A program made the translations under genes and the position numbers. DNA of 25,942 bases from a virus, in the IMG/VR virus record IMGVR_UViG_3300029258_001786, positions 1-25,942 of that record; one strand, given 5' to 3'. The stretch's first letter is position 1. Every line of letters begins with the position of its first letter. The notes below the pieces were generated by a model, which saw nothing but the letters and a program-made list of their open reading frames with translations, was not told the DNA's origin and made no database searches. Below, in pieces: positions 7,139 to 13,869 of this stretch.

Positions 7139-7420
7139 ATGAAATTTTATGGAATTGGCCAGGTCTGGAATAAGGAAATGAAAAAAATACTCTGCTCGTT
7201 TGGTGGTACCAATTTTGATGGTAATGGGTACACTATTCCAGGAGCATACGAGACAAGCGACGAGAAAGAAATCAAATTATTAAAAGAATTAGGATATGAA
7301 ACTGATTTTCAAAGGGCAATTGAAAAATTAAGGAAATCAGACAGCGATAAAGTCAAAGAACAAAGAGCAAAAAGCCCAACGCTGAAATCACAGGTTGAGG
7401 CTGATCAGGGGGAAAAATGA
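7139..7420 (+). CDS. Hypothetical protein (93 aa), capsid-accessory region
   Basis: A 93-residue protein with a strong GAGGTGA ribosome site before ATG 7139. The first half is compact with aromatic and Gly residues (FYGIGQVWNKEMKKILCSF), followed by a motif GAYETSDEKEIKLLKELGYE that resembles short phage domains in which a strand and helix pack together. The C-terminal third is Lys/Glu-rich and probably disordered. The stop overlaps the next start. No certain family; a small virion assembly or minor head protein is the likeliest reading from context. Confidence 0.55.
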   Translation: MKFYGIGQVWNKEMKKILCSFGGTNFDGNGYTIPGAYETSDEKEIKLLKELGYETDFQRAIEKLRKSDSDKVKEQRAKSPTLKSQVEADQGEK

Positions 7421-7767
7421 GCGAAGCAAGAACAACCGATATATTAGAGGACCAGTTCGGGGGTACTGATAAGGCGCCAACGGCCGCACCGGTTACGGTA
7501 AATACAACCGTAGGGGGTATTGAAATTGCAGCGGCTTCAGCTACAAGGAAATCTATCACACTGCAAAATTGTGGAACAGAGCCTTGCATAATTCGATTGG
7601 GAGGTGATCCCAGTACGGCCGCATATAATTTTGTATTGAGCGATGGCACAGCGGCAAGGGATGGTTTAGGGGCGTCAATAACTCTTGATACATGGAAAGG
7701 TGCTATTAAGGGCATAACGGCGGCAAATAGCACAGTAATAGCAGTACTGGACATCTTGGAGGATTAA
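7417..7767 (+). CDS. Beta-sandwich-like structural protein (116 aa)
   Basis: A 116-residue Thr/Ala/Gly/Ile-rich protein. Residues about 25-112 read as alternating beta strands with a pattern often seen in phage decoration or fibre-cap proteins: TVNTTVGGIEIAAAS, then RKSITLQNCGTEPCIIRLGG, then a loop and two final strands ending in VLDILED. No catalytic or metal motif. ATG 7417 overlaps the preceding stop and a GGGGG run sits upstream as ribosome site. Probably a virion surface protein; the small size and beta content fit a capsid decoration trimer, but this is inferred. Confidence 0.55.
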   Translation: MSEARTTDILEDQFGGTDKAPTAAPVTVNTTVGGIEIAAASATRKSITLQNCGTEPCIIRLGGDPSTAAYNFVLSDGTAARDGLGASITLDTWKGAIKGITAANSTVIAVLDILED

Positions 7768-8304
7768 ATGTCAATTATAAATCCAGGCCGTAATAATATG
7801 GAGACGTATCATAATGTGCCGAGTGCTGATAGTGCTGATAATGTTATTATGTCAGATGTGATTGGAAATAAAACGGATACGCACGACGGAGATAGTATAT
7901 ATTCTCTTGTTGTAACAATAAAAGAACATCACAACACGTCCAGTAAAGTTATTCCCTCATTGGCTACAGGTATAACTGTTACCTCTGATGGAGCGGCGTG
8001 GACACTGGGAAATTTTTCTAATGATATTGTCGCAGCAAACGCTATAACACATATTTTCGATATTCATAATGTTAGTGTCGAAAATATAAGCGCGAACGCA
8101 GTTTATGAATTAGTTTTGTATTACGGTGCTACTGATATCGAATGCGGTCGAGTGAGATTTGTTAAAAATGCAGTTCAGGACGGGACCATGAATGTCCCAA
8201 TTCAATCATGCGAAATACCCGCCAATAGTAGAGTGCGTGCAAAAGTAGCTGATAGCACAGGCGGGAATAATGTGACCATAAGTTTATTTTATTATGAATA
8301 CTAG
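7768..8304 (+). CDS. Hypothetical structural protein (178 aa)
   Basis: A 178-residue protein rich in Ser, Asn, Val and Ile without membrane or signal segments. After a polar N-terminus (about 1-45) it has alternating strands (YSLVVTIKEHH, GITVTSDGAAWTLG, YELVLYYGATDIECGRVRFV, VRAKVADS, NVTISLFYYEY), suggesting a beta-sandwich. It starts directly after the TAA of the beta-sandwich-like gene before it (GAGGATTAAATG) and is probably cotranslated with it. Context within the accessory structural block suggests a fibre or decoration component. No known family is recognised with confidence. Confidence 0.5.
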   Translation: MSIINPGRNNMETYHNVPSADSADNVIMSDVIGNKTDTHDGDSIYSLVVTIKEHHNTSSKVIPSLATGITVTSDGAAWTLGNFSNDIVAANAITHIFDIHNVSVENISANAVYELVLYYGATDIECGRVRFVKNAVQDGTMNVPIQSCEIPANSRVRAKVADSTGGNNVTISLFYYEY

Positions 8305-8321
8305 GAGGGCAATGAATACTA

Positions 8322-9455
8322 ATGGATGTGCGCAATTCAATATCACAGGCCATTGCCGATGGACGTTATCTGAAATTAGATTGTACAAATGATCCTTTAA
8401 CAAATGATTTAGACATGGGTGATAATAACTTGAATAATTGCCCGGTGATTTATGGTGGCGATTCTATTAGTGATAATCTGGAACTTAGACCAAACACAGT
8501 AGCCCCACCCGTACAGGCAGGCGCGACTGATGGTAGATGTCTCGTTTATGGAGGGATTACTTTTCTCGGGTTTGATGACATGTCGGCTGGCGCATCAGCT
8601 ACCCAGGGAGCAATTATGAAGTCAAACGAAACATCAGATTGTACAGGATCGGCTTTTGTACTATTTGGCGGGTTTACTTATACTAATATAATTCAATATA
8701 ATACAGCTCAGACTTTTGGAGGGTCTGCCGTATTTCAGGATGCGTCAACGTGGGCTGAGACATCAGCACCAGGGGCACATGCTAATTTTTCACTGAGTTC
8801 TTTTCTTGGTGGTCCGAAGTACCGTGTTGACCATTCAGGCGTAGGGGTGCCTCCCACGGAAGTATCGGCGTTTAATGCAGGGACATCAACTGACAAATAC
8901 AATGGGTCAGCTCTAACAATGGGCAGAATGATAGGATTTCAGACCAATGGGATTTTTGCACTTAAAGTCTTTTTGGGCACTGAGGAGTTGAGGGGCGGCG
9001 TGGTATGTACTAATTATATGCATTTTCTCGCCAATTCTGATATCGCGGGTGGACTGACTTTGCATGGTGGATCAAGTATAGTAAATGAATACGGATTGAA
9101 ACTTGAAAATATTGATCATGGTACTAATGTGTGGTCTATCTGGAGTGACTCTGTAAACGCTGTACTCTATCACAAAGCAGATATCCAAGTGGCGACTGAT
9201 GATAAGAGTGTAATTTGGGGAACTGGTCAAGATGCAGGTATCTCTTATGATGGGACCGATTTGGTGGTAAATAGCTCTCTTCAGGGTTCTGGAACGGTTA
9301 AATTGACAAGTCCTAATAATTGGACAAATAATGGTGCGCAAACTGTGACTATTACCAATGTGGCACCTGCCGGAGTTGGGACAGCTACTATATCGCGATG
9401 GTTGACTGTTAAGGATAATACAGGTACCGTTTATTACATACCGGCATGGACGTGA
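8322..9455 (+). CDS. Fibre-like structural protein (377 aa)
   Basis: A 377-residue protein. The N-terminus (DGRYLKLD 13-20, then DPLTNDLDMG 24-33) matches a repeated theme in phage fibre proteins, where an LDMGxxxLxN element marks a trimeric beta-rich shaft. The rest is Gly-, Asn- and Ser-rich with short strands, and its C-terminal part resembles fibre proteins that carry variable surface domains. The in-frame start is ATG 8322, although the AGGAGGG at 8303-8309 is better spaced for an out-of-frame ATG at 8312; it is 12 bases from the start used here. Probably a head or tail appendage; location near the capsid genes leans to head fibre. Host binding is possible but unproven. Confidence 0.55.
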   Translation: MDVRNSISQAIADGRYLKLDCTNDPLTNDLDMGDNNLNNCPVIYGGDSISDNLELRPNTVAPPVQAGATDGRCLVYGGITFLGFDDMSAGASATQGAIMKSNETSDCTGSAFVLFGGFTYTNIIQYNTAQTFGGSAVFQDASTWAETSAPGAHANFSLSSFLGGPKYRVDHSGVGVPPTEVSAFNAGTSTDKYNGSALTMGRMIGFQTNGIFALKVFLGTEELRGGVVCTNYMHFLANSDIAGGLTLHGGSSIVNEYGLKLENIDHGTNVWSIWSDSVNAVLYHKADIQVATDDKSVIWGTGQDAGISYDGTDLVVNSSLQGSGTVKLTSPNNWTNNGAQTVTITNVAPAGVGTATISRWLTVKDNTGTVYYIPAWT

Positions 9456-9458
9456 TGA

Positions 9459-9689
9459 ATGAATTATTATCACTTAATAATAACACTCGATGGTGGGCCG
9501 TTTTCAAATCCGGCCTTTCCGACAGAACAGGCGGCAAGAGATTACGCACTAGGGTTGATTGCATACGGAGAGTTTTATGGTTCTCCAATAATATGGACGT
9601 ACAACCCTAATGTTGGGCTGGGTACGTGGTACGGTGACCACCCGACGGATGATGAATTGAGGGTAATATTTTTAGGGATTATACCATGA
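9459..9689 (+). CDS. Hypothetical protein (76 aa)
   Basis: A 76-residue protein beginning MNYYHLIITLDGGPFSN, with a strand, a helix (PTEQAARDYALGLIAYG) and further strands, a small alpha/beta fold. It begins four bases after the fibre-like gene stop and its end overlaps the next start. No ribosome site is evident, so coupling is probable. Its N-terminus resembles that of the following gene (a strand, then a helix starting with acidic residues), so the two may be diverged relatives. Function unknown. Confidence 0.5.
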   Translation: MNYYHLIITLDGGPFSNPAFPTEQAARDYALGLIAYGEFYGSPIIWTYNPNVGLGTWYGDHPTDDELRVIFLGIIP

Positions 9690-10000
9690 TAGAAGTCAAG
9701 TTAACAATAGGCGGACAAGACATTCAGAATGATTTTTTTGATTCACTGGATGAGGCAGAAGATTTTGTGAAAATTCTTTTGAATGCCTCTCCGCACGGCT
9801 GGTATTATGAGCCGCTTAAAAATGAATGGATATGGGAAAACCACATAATCCATTTAATTGGTGAAGAAATAGAAAAGAACTCAGAAAAAAAGATTAAAAT
9901 AGTAATGGATCAAATTGATAAAGAAGAGAAAAAGATAAAAAAGAGCCAGGACAAAATAGTAAGACTTAATAATCAGATTGAGGTTTTAAATGGATTTTGA
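9686..10000 (+). CDS. Coiled-coil accessory protein (104 aa)
   Basis: A 104-residue protein with a compact N-terminal half (VKLTIGGQDIQNDFFDSLDE, then helix EDFVKILLNAS and GWYYEPLKNEWIW) and a long Lys/Glu-rich coiled coil from about 58 to 100. The domain order suggests a small folded head on a helical rod. Weak AGGG upstream; overlaps its neighbours on both sides. May be an assembly chaperone or fibre connector for the surrounding structural proteins. No family recognised. Confidence 0.5.
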   Translation: MIEVKLTIGGQDIQNDFFDSLDEAEDFVKILLNASPHGWYYEPLKNEWIWENHIIHLIGEEIEKNSEKKIKIVMDQIDKEEKKIKKSQDKIVRLNNQIEVLNGF

Positions 10001-10184
10001 AGAAAAAAGAATAACCCGTGAAAATAGAATAAAAGAAATTGAGCAAGAAATCAATATGTTGACTCAACAAAGAAATCAGATTGACAAGCAGTTGCAATTG
10101 CTAAATATCGAAGGATTGAGAATACAGGGACAACTAGAGTTAATAGGTGAGATGGATGGGCAGCCGGAAAACAAAACAAAATGA
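9990..10184 (+). CDS. Short coiled-coil protein (64 aa)
   Basis: A 64-residue protein that is almost wholly predicted coiled coil, with heptad-like Ile/Leu spacing (IKEIEQEINMLTQQRNQIDK, then LQLLNIEGLRIQGQLELIGE). A good GAGG ribosome site lies just upstream of ATG 9990. Overlaps the preceding coiled-coil gene by 11 bases and the next gene by 29, so the three are probably translated together. It may pair with the preceding coiled coil. Confidence 0.5.
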   Translation: MDFEEKRITRENRIKEIEQEINMLTQQRNQIDKQLQLLNIEGLRIQGQLELIGEMDGQPENKTK

Positions 10185-10743
10185 GCTTGTATATATACCA
10201 TTTACGGTATTTGGTACAGACGGGATCACTCCATTAACTGGTCAGGCTGGATCATGCACATATAATTTGACGTTAAATAATGCTAATGCGCCAGAGGTCG
10301 TAACGATAGCAGAAATAGGATCAACAGGATATTATTATGCCTCATTTACGCCGCTATCGCTCGGCACATACGATTTAGAGATAACATGTCCTGACGACAG
10401 GGTTTTGGGTGAGACGTTATTTTGTGAGACTAATGATTTGGATGATATTAAAACTGATACGGCTGCGATTAAAATTGTGACAGATAATTTGCCTGATTCT
10501 GGCGCACTAACAGATATAGTTAATACGTTAACCAGATCGTTGGGATTGGCGCAAGAAAATTATTATTTGGATAACACCAGCTATGATACATATAGCGGTG
10601 CTAAATTATTAACGAGTGGAAGATTGAGAATATATAGTGCGGCTGGTAGTGTTGGGACTGCTAATGATGTTCTGGCAACATATACAATTACTGCGATATG
10701 GAATAATGACGAATTGCAAACATACAAGGTTGTTAAACAATGA
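10156..10743 (+). CDS. Beta-rich structural protein with helical linker (about 195 aa)
   Basis: About 195 residues. Residues 10-90 form an Ig-like beta domain (VYIPFTVFGTDGITPLTG, ..., GYYYASFTPLSLGTYDLEI). A linker DDIKTDTAAIKIVTDNLP follows; this DIKTDT...DNLP element is common between phage structural domains and probably forms a trimerising helix. The C-terminal half is a second beta domain. The start is taken as ATG 10156 because GGTGAG at 10146-10151 is suitably spaced; GTG 10147 would add three residues. Likely a baseplate- or fibre-type virion component. No precise family assigned. Confidence 0.55.
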   Translation: MGSRKTKQNELVYIPFTVFGTDGITPLTGQAGSCTYNLTLNNANAPEVVTIAEIGSTGYYYASFTPLSLGTYDLEITCPDDRVLGETLFCETNDLDDIKTDTAAIKIVTDNLPDSGALTDIVNTLTRSLGLAQENYYLDNTSYDTYSGAKLLTSGRLRIYSAAGSVGTANDVLATYTITAIWNNDELQTYKVVKQ

Positions 10744-10895
10744 GCCTGGGATTAGCGACAAAGGGCATAATTAGTATGAATGGATCATGTGATGTCATAT
10801 TGTACGGTGCTGATATAGAGATTGAGGATAATGAACCTGATGTAATTATTGATGATACAGAAATTGTTATAGAGGTTAAGTGTTATGTCAAATGA
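10740..10895 (+). CDS. Small acidic hypothetical protein (51 aa)
   Basis: ATG 10740 overlaps the preceding stop and opens 51 codons with Asp/Glu/Ile-rich beta-prone sequence (GADIEIEDNEPD, VIIDDTEIVIEVKCYVK). The 3' end overlaps the next gene by 11 bases, consistent with coupled translation along this block. It could be a small beta-strand accessory to the flanking beta-domain proteins. No family recognised. Confidence 0.5.
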   Translation: MSLGLATKGIISMNGSCDVILYGADIEIEDNEPDVIIDDTEIVIEVKCYVK

Positions 10896-11241
10896 AATAG
10901 AATTGCGCAACGGTGAGGGCCGATGGATACAATGGACATTTAGGCGGCGCAATCAGACTACAGGCAAATTAGAGCTATTGGATGTATCTAGTGCAATATT
11001 TACATTCAAGGCTAAAGCTAAATTGACGGATGATACTTATTTAATTGAGAAAACCGACGGAAATTTTGATAAAACAGGTGGGGCGAATGGGGTAGTGTTG
11101 GTAAACATACCGGCGAGCGAGAATACATCAACGTTGCTGCCTCCTGGTAAATATATATCAGAAATTCAGGCAATAATTACCGTAGATACTGACGTAATTA
11201 GGTATGAATCGCCATTAATAATAAAGGAGAGTATATTGTGA
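10885..11241 (+). CDS. Beta-sandwich protein resembling BppU N-terminal domains
   Basis: A 118-residue protein with a pattern like the N-terminal domain of phage BppU/DUF2479-type proteins: WIQWTFRRRNQTTGKLELLDVSSAIFTFKAKAK, Gly-rich turn, VVLVNIPASENTSTLLPPGKYISEIQAIITV and a last strand. In known phages such domains attach appendages to a baseplate or connect fibres. An AGAGG ribosome site lies upstream of ATG 10885. No catalytic motif. Its place in the block after the capsid gene suggests that it joins an appendage to the virion, but the BppU resemblance rests on pattern recognition only. Confidence 0.5.
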   Translation: MSNEIELRNGEGRWIQWTFRRRNQTTGKLELLDVSSAIFTFKAKAKLTDDTYLIEKTDGNFDKTGGANGVVLVNIPASENTSTLLPPGKYISEIQAIITVDTDVIRYESPLIIKESIL

Positions 11242-11453
11242 AAAAATACGTTATTAAATGTTATCGATGTAAAAAAAGATTTGAAGGTACTTCAATATCG
11301 CAAATGGTAAGAGATTATAATCTCGTCAAGAAAGGGAAATACTATAGTTGCGATTGCAAGGGTGTGATTGATAATTTTATTAAAAAGACTGATAAGAAAA
11401 AGAAGAAATCATTTTTTGAGGCAGAAAAAGAAATAGAAAATGCCGATATTTAA
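11238..11453 (+). CDS. Small zinc-ribbon protein (71 aa)
   Basis: A 71-residue basic protein with CYRC (Cys8, Cys11) and CDC (Cys38, Cys40), a three- or four-cysteine zinc site with a shorter second knuckle than the classical CxxC. Residues 42-71 are Lys-rich and helical. The start is GTG 11238, which overlaps the previous stop; AAGGAGAG at 11224-11231 is the ribosome site. Its end overlaps the MuF-like gene by 14 bases. Function unknown. Confidence 0.55.
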   Translation: MKKYVIKCYRCKKRFEGTSISQMVRDYNLVKKGKYYSCDCKGVIDNFIKKTDKKKKKSFFEAEKEIENADI

Positions 11454-12420
11454 AGACAAAATAAGCAAGAAAGACCTGAAGCGTTACGAAGAAGTGGCGC
11501 GGAAAGGAAATCCGCAAAGGGCGATCGATTTATTTATTGCTAAATATATTGTCTCGCTAGCGGAGCAATATCAGACGCTTATGAAAAAAGCACTTCGCAA
11601 AGGAGAGAATTTACTTTCGTCAAAAGAGACAAGGGCTCTATCAATTAGAATATCAGGAGCGTCAACCGGGGTGAGTGCTGCAATGGAAAAGCTATACAGA
11701 AAATTCATGAGGTTTGTTTATTCGGAGGCAGTTTTCAAAAAGCTTAAAATTACTAATCCACTGGCAAAAAAAACTATAATAAACAATTCAATACAACTTT
11801 TCAAAGAAAATATTGAGGGTGCTTTATCAAGAACTAATAATTTGATATTATCAAATATTAGAAAATATCAAACTAAATTGATTTCAGAAAGTGCCAGATT
11901 TGATGCACTTGTAAAAACAGGCGAAGCATTTCAAAAAAATAAAGCTGCTTTCATGGAGAGAGTAAAAAAAGATATTTTAAAAGCGAATCCAGATTTCGAG
12001 AAAATGCTTGATAAAGACCAATTCATAATTTATAGAGATGGCAGCAAACACAGGTTTGATGATTATTCAGAGATGGCAACCAGGACAACCGCGCTTAATG
12101 TAGAAAGAAATGGCGTGGAAATGCAGGAAATAATAAAACAAAGGCGAGTGAGTGAGTATTTTAGGCGGGATAAAACACCGTATAAAACCAGCATACGTCG
12201 TCAAGTGTGCGCGGAAATACTCTCAAAAAGATTTAAAGGTAAAAGCTTAATTGCCCATGATCCAGGGGCAGCAGCTATTTTTAGAATACTCACTATTAGT
12301 GAGGCACGGGCAAGAGGTGCATTCGGGCCAAATTGCAAACATAGCATTCGGCCATTGTCCAAAACCGATTATAACAGAATTGAAACATTATTATTTCTTG
12401 CTGAAAAGGAGGCTGTGTAA
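11440..12420 (+). CDS. MuF-like minor capsid protein
   Basis: A 326-residue protein. The N-terminal two thirds are helical; the C-terminal third has the motif pattern of phage minor capsid protein 2 / MuF domains, with YRDGSKHRFDDYSEMATRTT near 198-216 and the terminal Cys/His signature FGPNCKHSIRP near 295-305. MuF-family proteins sit inside the head near the portal and help assembly, and some are ejected with DNA. In many phages the gene lies next to the portal gene; here it is about 7.4 kb downstream and directly before the adaptor gene. No toxin domain is seen at the C-terminus, which ends shortly after the signature. Confidence 0.75.
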   Translation: MPIFKDKISKKDLKRYEEVARKGNPQRAIDLFIAKYIVSLAEQYQTLMKKALRKGENLLSSKETRALSIRISGASTGVSAAMEKLYRKFMRFVYSEAVFKKLKITNPLAKKTIINNSIQLFKENIEGALSRTNNLILSNIRKYQTKLISESARFDALVKTGEAFQKNKAAFMERVKKDILKANPDFEKMLDKDQFIIYRDGSKHRFDDYSEMATRTTALNVERNGVEMQEIIKQRRVSEYFRRDKTPYKTSIRRQVCAEILSKRFKGKSLIAHDPGAAAIFRILTISEARARGAFGPNCKHSIRPLSKTDYNRIETLLFLAEKEAV

Positions 12421-12887
12421 TGCTCAGTGAAACGTATGAGATAGAAGACATGAAAAAGGAACTAGAGGCGTTTCAGACGTATGGCTATGACAATGAATCT
12501 AAATTTCAAGAAGACCTTGAATATGCAATTGATATAGCCAAATTAGAGCGCATGGAACCGGTAATAGGTGAAGACACCTATGATGCACTGGAAGCACTGG
12601 ACAAAACGGGATTAAGTACAACTGAATTATATGTTTATCGGGCGGAAGTATATTTTTCGATAGCAGAGTTTTATTTATTACACGGTAGGCGCGATAAATA
12701 CCGAAGAAGAGCGGCAAGGGAATCCCGGACGCAGGGAGACGTTACTTTTTCCACTCTTGGCACCATAGGCAAAGAAATGGCCGCAAATGATTATATTGAG
12801 AAAGCAAAGTGGAGTCTGGCCGAGGGTGGTTATGATTTTCAGCAAGGTGCGAGATTGCAAAGGAGAGTCTCTATTCATGGCAGTTGA
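12420..12887 (+). CDS. Head-tail adaptor (connector) protein
   Basis: A 155-residue all-helical protein with the sequence style of gp6/gp15-like head-tail adaptors, including LYVYRAEVYFSIAEFYLLHG (about 70-89), followed by an Arg-rich segment and a polar C-terminus. Adaptors form a twelve-subunit ring below the portal that receives the tail. A perfect AAAGGAGG lies upstream of ATG 12420, which overlaps the MuF gene stop. The end overlaps the next gene. Position between MuF and tail genes matches the usual connector order. Confidence 0.65.
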   Translation: MLSETYEIEDMKKELEAFQTYGYDNESKFQEDLEYAIDIAKLERMEPVIGEDTYDALEALDKTGLSTTELYVYRAEVYFSIAEFYLLHGRRDKYRRRAARESRTQGDVTFSTLGTIGKEMAANDYIEKAKWSLAEGGYDFQQGARLQRRVSIHGS

Positions 12888-13389
12888 AAATGTTATAAAA
12901 ATACAGGCTAAAAAGCCCGGGGGTAAGGCCACATTTGAATATATAATCGCACGATTAGAAAAAGGTGCGCGTGACGCCTCTGATATGAAAGACGTTTTTT
13001 CGGTTATCACGCCCTGGATTAAGGACACTATGCGGCACGTATTTAGTGAAGCCAACCCAGCAGGGTGGGCAAAATTGACTACCAAATACAGAGCATGGAA
13101 AGCAAAAAAAGGATACCCGGTAACAATCGGTATTATGACAGGTGCTTTAAGAACAGCCGTATCAACTAAAGCTATTACTAAATACAAGAAAAAAAGCATG
13201 TTATATCAACTTAATCCGGCTGTCTCAGGCATGCAAAGAGGAACGGCAAAATCAAGAAATGTGCGAGTAAGAGAATATGCTAAATACTTTAATCGAAAGC
13301 GGCCTATTTTTGAATATGCTAAAGAGTTTTTAAATAAAAAGATAAAAGAATTTGTTGAAAAATATATAGCGGATGAAATGAAATCATGA
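12877..13389 (+). CDS. Virion morphogenesis / tail completion protein
   Basis: A protein of 170 residues from ATG 12877, chosen because AAAGGAGAG at 12859-12867 precedes it; an upstream in-frame ATG at 12787 has no ribosome site and would lie inside the adaptor gene. The pattern GWAKLTTKYRAWKAKKGYPV, then MTGALRTAVSTKAITKYKKK resembles the Mu gpG / P2 gpS-like family (phage virion morphogenesis), which acts at the head-tail joint or tail end. Basic overall. Its end overlaps the next gene by four bases. Likely role is connector completion. Confidence 0.65.
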   Translation: MAVENVIKIQAKKPGGKATFEYIIARLEKGARDASDMKDVFSVITPWIKDTMRHVFSEANPAGWAKLTTKYRAWKAKKGYPVTIGIMTGALRTAVSTKAITKYKKKSMLYQLNPAVSGMQRGTAKSRNVRVREYAKYFNRKRPIFEYAKEFLNKKIKEFVEKYIADEMKS

Positions 13390-13856
13390 GTGAAGCCAAT
13401 GACATAATACAGGCAATAAGTGAACAATTGCAGAATTATAGTACATTAAACTATATTAAATCCTGGACTGAGTATGAGGATGAATTGTCACTTGAAGATA
13501 AGGCAAATTTTCCGTATGTTAATTTTGATTTAACTGATTTCAGAGTTGAAAGGGCCGGGACTTTATCAGAACATCAGGCAGAGCGCAGAATTTACCCTGT
13601 AATAATAATGTTTTCAAACTGGCACAAAGAGAAAGTAAAGGTCAAAGAGGGAAAGGGATCATTTAAAGGACTCTTTGATATTTACGATGATATAAAAGCA
13701 GCGATTTATCAAGATTTGACCTTCGGGGAGGTCGTTAATAAATACCCCTTTAGGCCAGATTTCGCGACGGATATTTCAAAGCATCCGAATGGTGAATTCT
13801 GGATCGGGCGAGCGGTGATATTTTTTGAGGTTTATAAGGATGTATTTTTTTGTTAA
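13386..13856 (+). CDS. Tail terminator-like protein
   Basis: A 156-residue alpha/beta protein with an N-terminal helix (NDIIQAISEQLQNY), central strands (NFPYVNFDLTDFRVER, RIYPVIIMFSNW) and a C-terminal strand (AVIFFEVYKDVFF), the arrangement of gpU/gp17-like tail terminators and tail-completion proteins. Such rings cap the tube and join it to the connector. Position immediately before the tail tube gene fits. It starts inside the preceding gene's stop region, and the perfect ribosome site of the tube gene overlaps its own stop. Confidence 0.6.
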   Translation: MSEANDIIQAISEQLQNYSTLNYIKSWTEYEDELSLEDKANFPYVNFDLTDFRVERAGTLSEHQAERRIYPVIIMFSNWHKEKVKVKEGKGSFKGLFDIYDDIKAAIYQDLTFGEVVNKYPFRPDFATDISKHPNGEFWIGRAVIFFEVYKDVFFC

Positions 13857-13869
13857 AGGAGGCAAGTAA

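Noticed and set aside
12787-12876. A 30-residue N-terminal extension of the virion morphogenesis protein from ATG 12787.
   Set aside because: It overlaps the adaptor gene with no ribosome site, whereas ATG 12877 has AAAGGAGAG at proper distance.
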